Below are positions 44,536-54,039 of a DNA stretch of 64,000 nucleotides, one piece after another. The position numbers and the translations under genes are program-made. Each line of letters starts with the position of its first letter. Position 1 is the stretch's first letter. The notes under the pieces are model-generated. The model ran no database searches, was not told where the DNA came from, and saw only the letters and a program-made list of their open reading frames with translations. This DNA comes from Paraburkholderia rhizosphaerae (GTDB lineage: Bacteria; Pseudomonadota; Gammaproteobacteria; Burkholderiales; Burkholderiaceae), in assembly GCF_004366595.1 (NCBI RefSeq), contig NZ_SORE01000002.1:248001-312000 (forward strand), read 5' to 3'.

Positions 44536-44748
44536 GGGTCCACCTGTCCGCGGCTGTTCATCGTGTTGACCCACTTGACGAGACCAGGCGGCTTTTCCAA
44601 ACTCTTGCATCGGCAACCCGCATTCTGAAGCAACGTCTCTTGTACGACGATTCGGCTTTGCCAATTCGATGCGCCACAGTCGGCCATCGATTCGTTCGCA
44701 TGTGCTGTCCTTGTAGCCCGCTGATACACCCCATCGCAAGGAGTTGAC
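44536..44748. other. Spacer, origin unclear
   Basis: 213 bp of slightly lower coding character. All three minus-strand frames stay open across much of it and continue into the neighbours, which looks accidental but could be a remnant of an element. AAGGAG at its right end belongs to the VOC gene. Confidence 0.35.
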
Positions 44749-45411
44749 ATGAGTAATGAACAGACGCGCAGCGACGCTGCATTGTCTTCCGGAGGAGCAC
44801 GAACGGTCGACATGAAACTCGAGGTGATCGTCATTCCGGTATCGGATGTCGATCGCGCCAAGCAGTTTTACGCGAGCTTAGGCTGGAGGCTGGACGTGGA
44901 TATCGCGAAGGACGACCAGTTTCGTGTCGTGCACTTCACCCCAACCGGCTCTTCATGCTCGGTCCTGTTCGGCAACGGTGTCACTACAGAGAAACCGGGC
45001 TCGGTGCAGGGACTGCACCTGATCGTTTCTGACGTCGTCGCGGCGCGCGCAGCGCTTGTCGCGCGCGGTGTCGACGTAAGCGAGGTCTTTCACGACGTCG
45101 GCGGTGTCTTTCATCATGCAGGCGAAGAAGGGCGCATAAGTGGCCCGCAGCCGGAGCGCAAGACCTATGGTTCTTTCGCTTCGTTCAGCGATCCTGACGG
45201 AAACGGCTGGGTCTTCCAGGAAGTCACCACGCGTCTTCCGGGAAGGGTGGACGCCCCGCTCACGACATTCAATTCCGCAATGGAACTCGCGGGTGCGCTG
45301 CGCCGTGCGGCGGCTGCGCACGGCGAGCATGAGAAGCAGACCGGCAAGCCCGATGAAAACTGGCCGGACTGGTATGCCGGGTTCATCGTGCGCGAACAGG
45401 GCGGCGCGTAA
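44749..45411 (+). CDS. VOC (glyoxalase/bleomycin-resistance) family protein
   Basis: 220 residues. A single VOC module covers about residues 23-165 (LEVIVIPVSDVDRAKQFYASLGW; GLHLIVSDVVAARAALVARGVDV; GSFASFSDPDGNGWVFQEV), with a helical C-terminal tail (ELAGALRRAAAAHGEHE...WPDWYAGFI). The His/Glu metal positions are only partly matched. AAGGAG precedes the ATG. No clear substrate; proteins with this tail are often annotated as glyoxalase-like. Confidence 0.85.
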   Translation: MSNEQTRSDAALSSGGARTVDMKLEVIVIPVSDVDRAKQFYASLGWRLDVDIAKDDQFRVVHFTPTGSSCSVLFGNGVTTEKPGSVQGLHLIVSDVVAARAALVARGVDVSEVFHDVGGVFHHAGEEGRISGPQPERKTYGSFASFSDPDGNGWVFQEVTTRLPGRVDAPLTTFNSAMELAGALRRAAAAHGEHEKQTGKPDENWPDWYAGFIVREQGGA

Positions 45412-45521
45412 TCACCGTGGCCTGCGTGGTTTGCGCCCGGTTCCGGTTTACGCAAACCGCGCGGCAGCCGTTGTCGCGATTTGACCTGCGCAATCCCCGT
45501 CCACCCGGAGGAGAACACGCG

Positions 45522-45877
45522 ATGAATGCAATCAGGAATTGCTGCCAGGTGAACCATCGAACGAACAGCGGACGCCGGTTGTGGTTGAGGGCGGCGCTTA
45601 GTAGGGTGACGCTCGTCGCCGGAACCGGGTTCGACGGGACGCTCGCGGAAGCCGCCGCGCTCACGACACGTTCAACGACAGCGTGCAGTTGGGCAATCTG
45701 ACGGGTCTGCTCGACAAGATCAAACCGGCGATCGCAGTCGCGCGATCGAATGTTCAGCAGACGATTGCGGCGGGGCGCGGCGGCAGCCCGATCCTGCACG
45801 ATCTCGAGAGCAAAGGGCAGATCAGGATGGTGGGCGCGATGTACGAACTGAAGGGCGGCGCGGTCAAATTTTCGTGA
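45522..45877 (+). pseudogene. Decayed periplasmic beta-carbonic anhydrase
   Basis: GGAGGAG and an ATG at 45522 open an exported-type N-terminus (NSGRRLWLRAALSRVTLVAGTG, then AEAAALT), but this frame stops at 45701. From about 45660 the adjacent frame encodes VQLGNLTGLLDKIKPA, NVQQTI, GSPILHDLESKGQIRMVGAMYELKGG, the C-terminal third of a beta-class carbonic anhydrase. The middle of the enzyme, including the Cys and His-x-x-Cys zinc ligands, is missing, so this is an internal deletion with a frame change. Confidence 0.75.
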
Positions 45878-45933
45878 CGCGACGAACGCGGCTTTGGAAC
45901 GCGCCGCGACCGCGTCCACAAAAAGACGGGACC

Positions 45934-46980
45934 TCAGCGCGAATGCGCTTTGAAGCCTTCCCCTTGCATCCCGGCCCGATCGACCGCGGCGATGCGATTG
46001 CGGCCGTTTTCCTTCGCGTGATACAGCTGCGCATCGACGAGATTGATGAACGCGGTCCTGTCGGCGCGGCTGGTCGGCGCGATCGTGCCGACTCCAAAGC
46101 TTGCGGTCACGCGTTGCTGGTGCGGCGAGCGAATATGGGCAATCGCCTCGTCCGCAATGAGTGCGCGGCAGCGTTCCGCTATTTTGATCGCGGCGTCCGC
46201 GTCGGCACCGGGCAGCACCAGCACAAATTCTTCGCCGCCAAAGCGGCCGAGAAAGTAATCGGGGCCAGCTGCTTGCGCTAACACACGCGCGACCTGCTTC
46301 AGGCATTCGTCGCCTTGCAGGTGACCGTAGTAGTCGTTGTATGACTTGAAGAAGTCGATATCGACCATGATCAACGATAGCGCGCCGCCGGATTCGATTG
46401 CCGCGGACCATGCGCGCTCGATTACATCGTCGAACTTGCGGCGATTGCCGGCGCCCGTCAGGCTGTCATGGAACGACAGGTGTTCGAGCTCTCTTTGCAG
46501 TTGCGCGAGTTTTTCCTCGGTCCGCTTGCGCTCACTGATGTCGAACATGAAGCCGATCAGTGCCTCCACGTCGCCCTTATCGTTGCGCACCACATGCACC
46601 ACATCTCGTAGCCACACGTAGCCGCCGTCGCGTGTGAGCGCGCGGTAGTCGGCTTCGTGATCGGTGCCGGCCTTCGATTGCGCAACGCAAAAATTGACCA
46701 CGGCCTCGCGGTCGTCTGGATGCATCCGCTCGGCCCAGTCGTTGACCGTTATCCACGTCGATGGCGCCCAGCCCAGCAGCGCTTCGATCTGCGGACCGAT
46801 ATAGCTGAACGCCATCGTCGCCCAGTCGATTTTCCACGGGATCGCTTTCGTCGATTCCAGCAGCGTGCGATAGACGGCGCTGTCGTCGTCGCCGGGCACG
46901 CGCTGCGCCGGCGCAAGGGTGGCGGTGTGCCGCAGGAAAGCAGCCTGCAGGGAAGGCTCCGGGTGACTGTGGTCCGTCAT
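45934..46980 (-). CDS. PAS-GGDEF diguanylate cyclase
   Basis: Makes cyclic di-GMP in the cytoplasm. The 348-residue protein has a PAS fold (about 45-155; FSYIGPQIEALLGWAP, DYRALTRDGGYVWLRDVVHV, GFMFDISERKRTEE) and a GGDEF domain (about 170-330; FHDSLTGAGNRRKFD, MVDIDFFKSYNDYYGH, and catalytic RFGGEEF). The RxxD inhibitory I-site expected five residues before GGEEF reads AGPD, so product inhibition is probably lost. No signal peptide or membrane helix; the PAS domain presumably senses a cytoplasmic signal. Confidence 0.92.
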   Translation of the reverse strand: MTDHSHPEPSLQAAFLRHTATLAPAQRVPGDDDSAVYRTLLESTKAIPWKIDWATMAFSYIGPQIEALLGWAPSTWITVNDWAERMHPDDREAVVNFCVAQSKAGTDHEADYRALTRDGGYVWLRDVVHVVRNDKGDVEALIGFMFDISERKRTEEKLAQLQRELEHLSFHDSLTGAGNRRKFDDVIERAWSAAIESGGALSLIMVDIDFFKSYNDYYGHLQGDECLKQVARVLAQAAGPDYFLGRFGGEEFVLVLPGADADAAIKIAERCRALIADEAIAHIRSPHQQRVTASFGVGTIAPTSRADRTAFINLVDAQLYHAKENGRNRIAAVDRAGMQGEGFKAHSR

Positions 46981-47260
46981 GATCGACTTTGCGTGGTTGC
47001 CTGAGGTTGGCTGAACGCGGTCAGCCTGACGCTAGTCTGTATCTACGGCAGCGGGCGGCAGGTTCTGAAGGGGTATCACGGGTTTTCCACTAAGCGGGAA
47101 TGAGCGCACACTGGGGGCGTCGCACGCTTGCAGAACACGCCGCGGATGTTCGTAGCTCGCTCAATGATGATGAAATATCCTGAATTTCAAATGCCTTCCT
47201 GTTTTGTACGTCAATGCGACAAGTTTCGGCGGGCCCATTAACGTATGGAGAGATTTTTCG

Positions 47261-47674
47261 ATGACTTCCCCCATTAGCGACCTGAACCAGTTGCTGGCGT
47301 CGATGCGTCCCGAACTCAACGACGGTGTGTACGTCTTCGCGTCGGTTCCATTCGAAACTGACATGGGTGCATTGGCTCCCGTCGCGACCTTTCGCGAGAA
47401 GGAAGGGTTGACACTCGTCGTGGAGGAAGCAGCAGCAAAACGAGCCGGACTCAAGGTCCTGTTCCGCTGCGCGTGGATCACGCTCACCGTTCATTCGGAC
47501 TTGCAGGCCGTGGGTCTGACGGCCGCTTTCGCTAAAGCGCTCGGCGACGCGGGCATCAGTTGCAACGTCATGGCAGCCGCTTATCACGATCATATTTTTG
47601 TGCCCGTCGATTCAGCAAAGGACGCAATGACGCAATTGAGTCTTTTGCAGGAAAGGGCGCAAGACAACATTTGA
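47261..47674 (+). CDS. ACT-domain protein (COG3602 type)
   Basis: 137 residues, two ACT-like halves: FASVPFETDMGALAPVATFREKEGLTLVVE and AWITLTVHSDLQAVGLTAAFAKALGDAGISCNVMAAAYHDHIFVP. Such proteins are small ligand sensors, thought to bind amino acids. GGAG about ten bases upstream supports the ATG at 47261. It is a single-gene unit with no operon partner. Confidence 0.85.
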   Translation: MTSPISDLNQLLASMRPELNDGVYVFASVPFETDMGALAPVATFREKEGLTLVVEEAAAKRAGLKVLFRCAWITLTVHSDLQAVGLTAAFAKALGDAGISCNVMAAAYHDHIFVPVDSAKDAMTQLSLLQERAQDNI

Positions 47675-47796
47675 GTTTCGCCGCGCACAACGGAGAGAGT
47701 CGTTTGACACGGTCGAGTTTTCTTCTTCCCGGTTCTGTTTTTATTCGCACCGGCGGCACACGCTAGCGTCGATATCCCGCGGCCTTTCGCAGCAGT

Positions 47797-48468
47797 TCAA
47801 GCTGGAAAGCCCACCGGAATCAGATAAACGGCTTTTTGCGCATGAGGCAACGCGAGAGCTCGCGCTGCCTTAGGCCCATCGACGGCAGCAATGGGCACCG
47901 CGACAAGCCCGAGCACGGTGGCCTCGAGCAGCATGTTCTGCGCGGCGTGCCCGACCTCGTGGTCGGTATACGCTTGCGCTCTCGCGCCATATCTCGCGGA
48001 AAGCCGGCCCGCGTCGGCGGCGATGACTAGCACCGCCGGAGCCGCTCCGACCGACGCCTGCCCAAGTGCCAGCGCTTGCAGTTTGGGGCGCAGGTCGGGT
48101 GACGTCCGCGTCTCGGCGCGATGACCTTGAGGCAGGTAGTGCATCACCTCCGTGGCGGTCACTACGTAAAGTTCAAGCGGATATAACGCGCCGGCTGATG
48201 GAGACGCGCGTTTGCCGTCCGCGCTGGTGATGCCTTGCCCGGCCCACAACAGCTGGCCAATGGATTCGACAGGCAACGGGTTGGGCCCGTATCTGCGCAC
48301 GGACCTGCGCTGCTCGATGGCTTCCTCGAGAGAGACCTTGCCGGTGGTGTTGGCCTTAGGCAGCGAGATCTCATTGGTGTACGGCGCGTGGCTCTGCTGC
48401 GCCTGACTGGTAGAACCCGCGGCAAGCGCGCCTGCGGCCAGCCCAACCAACAGTTCACGGCGTTTCAT
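47797..48468 (-). CDS. SagB-type nitroreductase-family oxidoreductase, exported
   Basis: 223 residues, FMN nitroreductase fold: LEEAIEQRRSVRRYGPNPL near residue 47, SPSAGALYPLELYVV near 87, and a HEVGHAAQNMLLEATVLGLVAVPIAA segment near 165 fit the SagB/ThcOx subgroup. The N-terminus MKRRELLVGLAAGALAAGS resembles a twin-arginine signal, so the protein is probably exported. GGAGG upstream. No thiazole/oxazole cyclase or precursor peptide genes are beside it, so a peptide-modifying role is not supported. Confidence 0.85.
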   Translation of the reverse strand: MKRRELLVGLAAGALAAGSTSQAQQSHAPYTNEISLPKANTTGKVSLEEAIEQRRSVRRYGPNPLPVESIGQLLWAGQGITSADGKRASPSAGALYPLELYVVTATEVMHYLPQGHRAETRTSPDLRPKLQALALGQASVGAAPAVLVIAADAGRLSARYGARAQAYTDHEVGHAAQNMLLEATVLGLVAVPIAAVDGPKAARALALPHAQKAVYLIPVGFPA

Positions 48469-48687
48469 CGGGCGCCTCCATGAGCGAAGGAGCAGGCCGC
48501 GAGGTGGACCCCGCGGCCTGCGCGAAATCTCAATCTTTCACGTCGCCGACCTTATCATGAAGGCGTTGAGCTGAGAACCTGCAAACGCCGCATTGCTGAT
48601 GCATGGTGGGAGAACGGCGCTCAGTTTCGCGGCGTTCTGCATCAATTATGCAATCGAACTATTGAATGGTTGCGCGCCCAACTTTCT

Positions 48688-49596
48688 TCAGGGTGCCTGA
48701 ATGCCTCGCGCATTCACGTATACCGCATATAACGCCGAAGTCGCGGCAATGAACAACCGGTTGCGCTTCGGTCCGCCGAACGTGAGGTTTGCAACCGTTT
48801 CCGGCGTGAGAATCTTGCCGATCAGCTTGCCGGTGGCATCGAAGCAATGCACACCATCGCCCGCGCCAACCCACAGATTGCCGTCCTCATCCAGTCTGAA
48901 CCCATCGGGGATGCCCGGATCGATCGTCGCGAACACGCGACCGTTCGTCAGCCGCCCACCGTTTGTCACATCGAATACGCGAATGTGATGCGGTGCGTCC
49001 GGCGCGTGAGAGCGGCCGGAATCCGCGACGAATAACTGTCGTTCGTCTGCGGAAAACGCGAGTCCGTTCGGTTTGACGAAATCGTCGGCGACTACCGCGA
49101 CCTCACCCGTCTGCGGATCGCAGCGATATACGTGGCATCCGCCGATTTCGCTTTCGGCCTTATGCCCCTCGTAGTCGGTGAGAATGCCGTATGGCGGGTC
49201 GGTAAACCAGACGGTGCCGTCGGACTTGACCACCACGTCGTTCGGCGAATTGAGCCGCTTGCCGCCCACGCGATCGGCGAGCACCGTGATCGTGCCATCC
49301 GGTTCAGTGCGTGTGACACGCCGGTTGCCATGTTCGCAAGTCACGAGCCGCCCTTGACGGTCGCGCGTGTTGCCGTTCGAAAAGCCGGACGGATAGCGGA
49401 ACACGCTTACCTGTCCGGTCTCTTCTTCCCAACGCAGCATTCTGTTGTTCGGGATGTCGCTTAGCACCAGATAGCGGCCATCCGCAAAGTACACCGGACC
49501 TTCGGCCCAGCGCATCCCGGTATGCAACGTTTCCAGTGAGCACACCGGAATCATGTACTGCGAGAAGCGCGGATCGATCGCTTCGAAATAAGACAT
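48688..49596 (-). CDS. SMP-30/gluconolactonase family lactonase
   Basis: Hydrolyses sugar lactones to the acids. The 302-residue protein is a six-bladed propeller with the metal-binding residues in place: Glu in WAEGPVYF, Asn/Asp in NSPNDVVVKSDGTVWFTDPPYG, Asn/Asp in KPNGLAFSADERQLFVADS, and IPDGFRLDEDGNLWVG. GGAGATACGTG favours the ATG at 49596. It ends the operon headed by the sugar importer at 55287 and would open a lactone made by an upstream dehydrogenase. Confidence 0.9.
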   Translation of the reverse strand: MSYFEAIDPRFSQYMIPVCSLETLHTGMRWAEGPVYFADGRYLVLSDIPNNRMLRWEEETGQVSVFRYPSGFSNGNTRDRQGRLVTCEHGNRRVTRTEPDGTITVLADRVGGKRLNSPNDVVVKSDGTVWFTDPPYGILTDYEGHKAESEIGGCHVYRCDPQTGEVAVVADDFVKPNGLAFSADERQLFVADSGRSHAPDAPHHIRVFDVTNGGRLTNGRVFATIDPGIPDGFRLDEDGNLWVGAGDGVHCFDATGKLIGKILTPETVANLTFGGPKRNRLFIAATSALYAVYVNARGIQAP

Positions 49597-49611
49597 CACG
49601 TATCTCCGTTG

Positions 49612-50436
49612 TTATGGCCGCGGCCGTAGAGGCCGCTCTGCCTTTTCCGTCGTTTTCCGGGTGGTTTTCTCCGCTGGCTGCGGCGCTTGCGCAGTTGCGT
49701 CCGGCGCGCGCGGCGCCTGCTTGCCGCGAACGTCCCAGTAGAACGACTCGACGTTGGTCAGATGGTCGCGCATCACCTGCTCGGCGCGGTCCGGATCGCG
49801 TGCCGCGATCGCGTCGAAAATGCGTGCGTGGCAGTCGATCGCCGCTTGCAGCGCATCGCGATGCTGCAACGACGTATAGCGCTGATCCTGCAGCACACTC
49901 AGTACGCTGCGGTAAAGAGCGTCGATCAGCGGATTGTGCGAGAGGCTTGCAATGCCGAAGTGGAACGCGTCGTCGGTTCTGGCGAACTCGTCCATGTTGT
50001 CCGCGCTCGCTTCGTTTTCGCGCAGCAGTTTCTCGAGACGCTTCAGGTCGTCGGCCGAAGTCCAGCGGCACGCTTCGCGCGCGAGCGCCACTTCGGTGAA
50101 TAGCCGCGTCTGTTGAAACTGTTGCATGCCGCGCGGCGTCGATGCGAATAGCAGCGCGGCACCCGACAGGTGTTCGAGCAATTCGCTCGGATCGGGCTCC
50201 ACCACGCGCGCGCGCTCGCCCGCGCTCACCGAAATCAAGCCCTTCTTGTTGAGCCATAGCAGCGCTTCGCGCACAGCTGGCCGGCCGACGCCAAAACGCT
50301 CCATCAGCTCCCGCTCCGAAGGCAGCGGGGCGCCCACGCCGACTTCGCCCGACAGGATCATCGCTTCGAGATGCTGCGCGACCTGATCGAACAGGCGCTG
50401 TCTTTTGATCGCGAAAGGGGGCGTAGGCGTGGACAT
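49612..50436 (-). CDS. GntR/FadR-family regulator (FCD domain) of the third sugar operon
   Basis: 274 residues. The wHTH is LPSERELMERFGVGRPAVREALLWLNKKGL (about 38-67), followed by an FCD domain with DDAFHFGIASLSHNPLIDALY and CHARIFDAIAARDPDRAEQVMRDHL. It resembles NanR/UxuR-like repressors of sugar-acid catabolism. The C-terminal tail (APDATAQAPQPAEKTTRKTTEKA) is low-complexity. It lies between the dehydrogenase and lactonase genes, so it is probably autoregulated with the operon. Confidence 0.88.
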   Translation of the reverse strand: MSTPTPPFAIKRQRLFDQVAQHLEAMILSGEVGVGAPLPSERELMERFGVGRPAVREALLWLNKKGLISVSAGERARVVEPDPSELLEHLSGAALLFASTPRGMQQFQQTRLFTEVALAREACRWTSADDLKRLEKLLRENEASADNMDEFARTDDAFHFGIASLSHNPLIDALYRSVLSVLQDQRYTSLQHRDALQAAIDCHARIFDAIAARDPDRAEQVMRDHLTNVESFYWDVRGKQAPRAPDATAQAPQPAEKTTRKTTEKAERPLRPRP

Positions 50437-50473
50437 GGGGAGCTCGTAATAGCAGGAAGATGAAACTGTAATG

Positions 50474-51424
50474 CTACACGTTCCCCTGTTCGCGAAGCAC
50501 GCGCCGTTTGGCGGCAACGAACGCGGCGAGGCAGCGGTCGCGCCACGCGCGGCGCGCGGGTAGCGCGTCGGCCGACGTCACCGTGCGACGCTGCTGCTCG
50601 ATGGCCGTGACGAGCGGCGCGCCCCATTCGCGCGGGTCCGCCTGCTCTTTCGCGAGGCCGTAATACATCGGCCCCAGGTTACGGCAGTATTCGGCGACGC
50701 CTTGCTGTGCGTTCAGATCGATTGTTTCGAACGGGCCCATAAAGAACCAGCGTAGGCCGAGCCCGTCGGCCACCGCCTTGTCGACATCGGCGACGCTCAG
50801 CACACCGTCTTCGACCAGACGGAACGCTTCGCCGAGCAGCGCGCTTTGCAGCCGGTTCACGACGAAGCCATTGATTTCCCGCGACAGCCGGATCGGCGCC
50901 TGGCCAATCTGCTCCATCAGTGTTGCGGCACGCTCGAGCACGGCCGGATCGGTCCACGGCGCCGGCACCAGTTCGACGAGCGGAATCAGATGCGGCGGAT
51001 TGATCGGATGCACGACGAGGCATCGGGCGCGCGTCGTCAGGTGATCGGTAAACGATGATGCCGGCAGTCCCGATGTCGAACTGGCGAGCACGACGTTCGG
51101 CGCGGCGAGCGTGTCGAGCCGCTGATACAGCTCGCGCTTGATCTGCACGCGCTCCGGCGCGCTTTCCTGCACATAGTCGACGCCGGCGAGCGCTTCTTCG
51201 AGTGTCGCGCACGGATGCAACCGCGCACAGACCGTATCCGCGTTTTCGTTGCCGCCGAGCCCTTGCTTCGCAAGACTGTCGATCGATTCGCGCACAAACG
51301 CGAGCGTTTGCTGCACGGCCGCGGGCACCGCGTCCCATACGGCGACGTCGAAACCGGCGCGCGAAAACACCAATGCCCACGACGAGCCCACTACTCCACA
51401 TCCCACTACCGCAATCCGTGTCAT
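50474..51424 (-). CDS. 3-hydroxyacyl-CoA dehydrogenase-like 3-hydroxyacid dehydrogenase
   Basis: 316 residues; NAD motif IAVVGCGVVGSSWALVFSRAG at the N-terminus, the catalytic-pair segment CLVVHPINPPHLIPLVEL, and Asn in FVVNRLQSALLGEAFRLVEDG. The small size and sequence fit the lambda-crystallin / L-gulonate 3-dehydrogenase / L-carnitine dehydrogenase branch, which acts on free hydroxy-acids rather than CoA esters. It is next to a lactonase and sugar importer, which suits oxidation of a sugar acid at C3. Confidence 0.85.
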   Translation of the reverse strand: MTRIAVVGCGVVGSSWALVFSRAGFDVAVWDAVPAAVQQTLAFVRESIDSLAKQGLGGNENADTVCARLHPCATLEEALAGVDYVQESAPERVQIKRELYQRLDTLAAPNVVLASSTSGLPASSFTDHLTTRARCLVVHPINPPHLIPLVELVPAPWTDPAVLERAATLMEQIGQAPIRLSREINGFVVNRLQSALLGEAFRLVEDGVLSVADVDKAVADGLGLRWFFMGPFETIDLNAQQGVAEYCRNLGPMYYGLAKEQADPREWGAPLVTAIEQQRRTVTSADALPARRAWRDRCLAAFVAAKRRVLREQGNV

Positions 51425-51445
51425 AAAGAATCTGCTCCGGGAGAA

Positions 51446-52498
51446 TTAGCTGGCGGCTTTTACCGCGGCTTTACGACGACGGATAGCCGCGTACACGGAC
51501 AGCGCGACTGCCACGATCAGAATGCCGCCATTGAAGAAATACTCGACATAGAACGGCGCACCCAGTTGCTGCACGCCTGAAAACGAGAATGCGACGATCA
51601 GGATCGCGAGCAGCGTGCCTCCGACGTTCACGCGTCCCGGCCGGATCGACGTTGCGCCGAGCAGCGAGCCCGCGAAGGCGGGTAGCAGATATTCAGCGCC
51701 GACCGAGGGCGTACCCGAGCGCAGAATGCTGCCCAGTAGCACGCCGGCGATGCCGCACAGCAGCCCTGACGCCGCGAATGCGCCGCTGATGTAGCGGCCG
51801 GTTCGCAAACCGGAGAGCTCCGCTGCCCGTGCATTCGAGCCGATCACATAGAGACTGCGTCCGACCGGCAGCCGCTCGAGCACGATCCACAGCACGATTG
51901 CGACGACGGCGACGTACACCGCCGGCAGCGGTACATTGCCCAGCACTTGCGACAGATTCGAAAAGCTATCCGGCAGATTGAAGCCGGCGATCTGCTGACC
52001 GCCGGTGTACCAGTTCGATACGCCGTACAGCAGCGAGCCCATGCCCATCGTCGCAATGAACGAGTCAATCTTGAACCGTGTGACAAGAATGCCGTTGATC
52101 AATCCGACCACCGCGCCGATCGCAACCACCAGCGCGGCCGCAACCGGCCACGACAAACCGTTGTTCACCTGAAAGCCGATCACCAGCACCTGTGCCATGC
52201 CGACGTGATAGCCGACCGACAGATCGAAGCGCCCGGTCGCAAGCGGCAGCATCACCGCGAACGCAAGCAGCGCGGTCACCGATTGGCTGGTCAGCAGGTT
52301 GCCGATGTTGCCGCTGCTCAGGAACGTGTCCGGCCGCAGTGCGGAAAACACGATCAGCACGAGCGCGAACACGAAAATCAGCCCGTAGTTCGCGAACAGG
52401 TCGGCTGCGCGCTTGCCGGCCGACGGCGGCGGCCGGCGCGGCGATGTCTGCTGCGTTGCGCCGCTGGAATCGACGCCGTTTCTGCTGGTGCTGTTCAT
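51446..52498 (-). CDS. Sugar ABC importer permease (third system)
   Basis: 350 residues, RbsC/CUT2 family. The hydrophobic core starts at about residue 35 after a basic, Pro-rich cytoplasmic tail. Family blocks LATGRFDLSVGYHVGMAQVLV and LLPAFAGSLLGATSIRPGRVNVGGTLLA are clear. It lies 21 bp after the ATPase gene. Only one permease is present here, so it should act as a homodimer, unlike the system at 4285-9168. Confidence 0.9.
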   Translation of the reverse strand: MNSTSRNGVDSSGATQQTSPRRPPPSAGKRAADLFANYGLIFVFALVLIVFSALRPDTFLSSGNIGNLLTSQSVTALLAFAVMLPLATGRFDLSVGYHVGMAQVLVIGFQVNNGLSWPVAAALVVAIGAVVGLINGILVTRFKIDSFIATMGMGSLLYGVSNWYTGGQQIAGFNLPDSFSNLSQVLGNVPLPAVYVAVVAIVLWIVLERLPVGRSLYVIGSNARAAELSGLRTGRYISGAFAASGLLCGIAGVLLGSILRSGTPSVGAEYLLPAFAGSLLGATSIRPGRVNVGGTLLAILIVAFSFSGVQQLGAPFYVEYFFNGGILIVAVALSVYAAIRRRKAAVKAAS

Positions 52499-52519
52499 AC
52501 GTTATCCGAGTGGGTAAGT

Positions 52520-54037
52520 CTAGCCATGCGCGCCGGTGCCGCGCTCGCCAAGCGACGAGCGCGCGATCAGCGCATCCATCGTCAACGCGTCGCCAGCGAC
52601 CTCCGAGGCCACGCGGCCGCGATCGATTACTAGCGCGCGGTCGCAGACAGCCGCGACTTCTTCGAGGTCCGACGACACGACGATCACGGCCGCACCGTCC
52701 GCGGCCGCTTTGCGCAGCATCTGGTGAATCGACAGCTTCGCGCCGATATCGACGCCAGCGGTCGGCTCCTCGAGAATCACGACTCGCGCGCGAGCCTCAA
52801 GCCAGCGTGCGAGACAGACCTTTTGCTGGTTGCCGCCGCTTAACCAGTCGATCAGCGACGCGGGATTGCGTGGCCGCACATCGAACTGCTCGAGGCGCGC
52901 CTGCACCGTTTGCCGCTCGATGGCGCTCGCGCGTGGCTGCCAGAGGCCGCGCGACGTAATTAGCGGATTCGGGAACAGGTTCTCGGCGAGCGTCATGCCG
53001 GGAAACGTGCTCTCGCGCATCCGGTCGCCGGCAAGCAGCACGATGCCCGCGCGAATCCGCGCGCCGATATCGTCGCCGCGTGGCAGTTCGCGTCCGTCGA
53101 GCACGATGCGGCCGGCGTCGGCCGGCAGCGCGCCAAAGATCGCGCGGCCCGCCGCTTCCTGACCGCCGCCGCGCAAGCCGACCAGACCGACCACTTCGCC
53201 CGGGCTCGCGTCGAACGACAGCGGCCCGCGGCCTTCGACGACCAGTTCGTCGACGCGCAACACGGCCGGTTGCCGGGTCGCATCGTGACGCCCAATTTCG
53301 ACGCTTTCGATCGAGCGACCCAGCATCTGTTCGATCAGCCGTTGCGGGTTGGTGTGCGCAATCTCGGTCGTATGCACGTGGCGGCCGTCGCGAAACACGG
53401 TGACGCGGTCCGCGAGACCGAACAGTTCGTTCAACCGGTGCGATACATAGATGATGCTGGTGCCCGCATCGCGCAGCCGGCGAATCGCTTCGAACAGGCG
53501 CTGCGCGTCGGCTTCAGGCAGGGCCGCGGTCGGTTCATCGAGCACGAGCGCGCGTGGCTTGCCCGCGAGGCTGCGCACGATGCCGAGCACCGCTTTTTCC
53601 GCGAGACTCAGCGTGATGACGAGTCGCTCCGGGTCAGGCGGCTCGATGTTCATCGTCGAGTAGAGCGGTGCGACCTGGCGCATCACCGCGGCCCAGTCGA
53701 TCAGCCCGCCTTTGCGCGGATAGCCGGCGATCAGCGCGATGTTTTCGCCAACGCTCAGATCGTCGACGAGCGCGAGATCCTGGTGCACGAACGCGATCGG
53801 CAATGCGCCGCCGGCGGGGTCGGCCGCGTTGCCGTCGAGCAAAATCTCGCCGCCGTCAGCCTGATAGACGCCTGCGAGAATCTTGATGAAGGTCGACTTG
53901 CCCGCACCGTTTTCGCCAATCAGCGCGTGAATTTCGCCGCGGCGCAGTTCGAACGACGCATCGTTGAGCGCGAGCGCGCCAAAAAAGCGCTTCGTGATGC
54001 CGCGCGCGGCAAGCAGCGGCACGGTGCCGGACGCCAT
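52520..54037 (-). CDS. Sugar ABC importer ATPase, two NBDs (third system)
   Basis: 505 residues, RbsA type. NBD1: Walker A GENGAGKST, Walker B ALVLDEPTAALP, degenerate C-loop LSLAEKAVLGIVRS. NBD2: Walker A degenerate (GLRGGGQEA), C-loop LSGGNQQKVCLARW, and Walker B VVILEEPTAGVDIG with Glu kept. GGAG precedes the ATG at 54037, which lies two bases after the binding-protein stop, so the two are tightly coupled. Confidence 0.9.
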   Translation of the reverse strand: MASGTVPLLAARGITKRFFGALALNDASFELRRGEIHALIGENGAGKSTFIKILAGVYQADGGEILLDGNAADPAGGALPIAFVHQDLALVDDLSVGENIALIAGYPRKGGLIDWAAVMRQVAPLYSTMNIEPPDPERLVITLSLAEKAVLGIVRSLAGKPRALVLDEPTAALPEADAQRLFEAIRRLRDAGTSIIYVSHRLNELFGLADRVTVFRDGRHVHTTEIAHTNPQRLIEQMLGRSIESVEIGRHDATRQPAVLRVDELVVEGRGPLSFDASPGEVVGLVGLRGGGQEAAGRAIFGALPADAGRIVLDGRELPRGDDIGARIRAGIVLLAGDRMRESTFPGMTLAENLFPNPLITSRGLWQPRASAIERQTVQARLEQFDVRPRNPASLIDWLSGGNQQKVCLARWLEARARVVILEEPTAGVDIGAKLSIHQMLRKAAADGAAVIVVSSDLEEVAAVCDRALVIDRGRVASEVAGDALTMDALIARSSLGERGTGAHG

Positions 54038-54039
54038 CG

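Noticed and set aside
44536..44748. Transposase or mobile-element remnant on the minus strand
   Set aside because: Overlapping minus-strand frames are open but show no motif I recognise and no terminal repeats; accidental openness is more likely.
47797..48468. RiPP thiazole/oxazole dehydrogenase because of the SagB-type fold
   Set aside because: No cyclase (YcaO) or precursor peptide gene is adjacent, and the protein appears exported.
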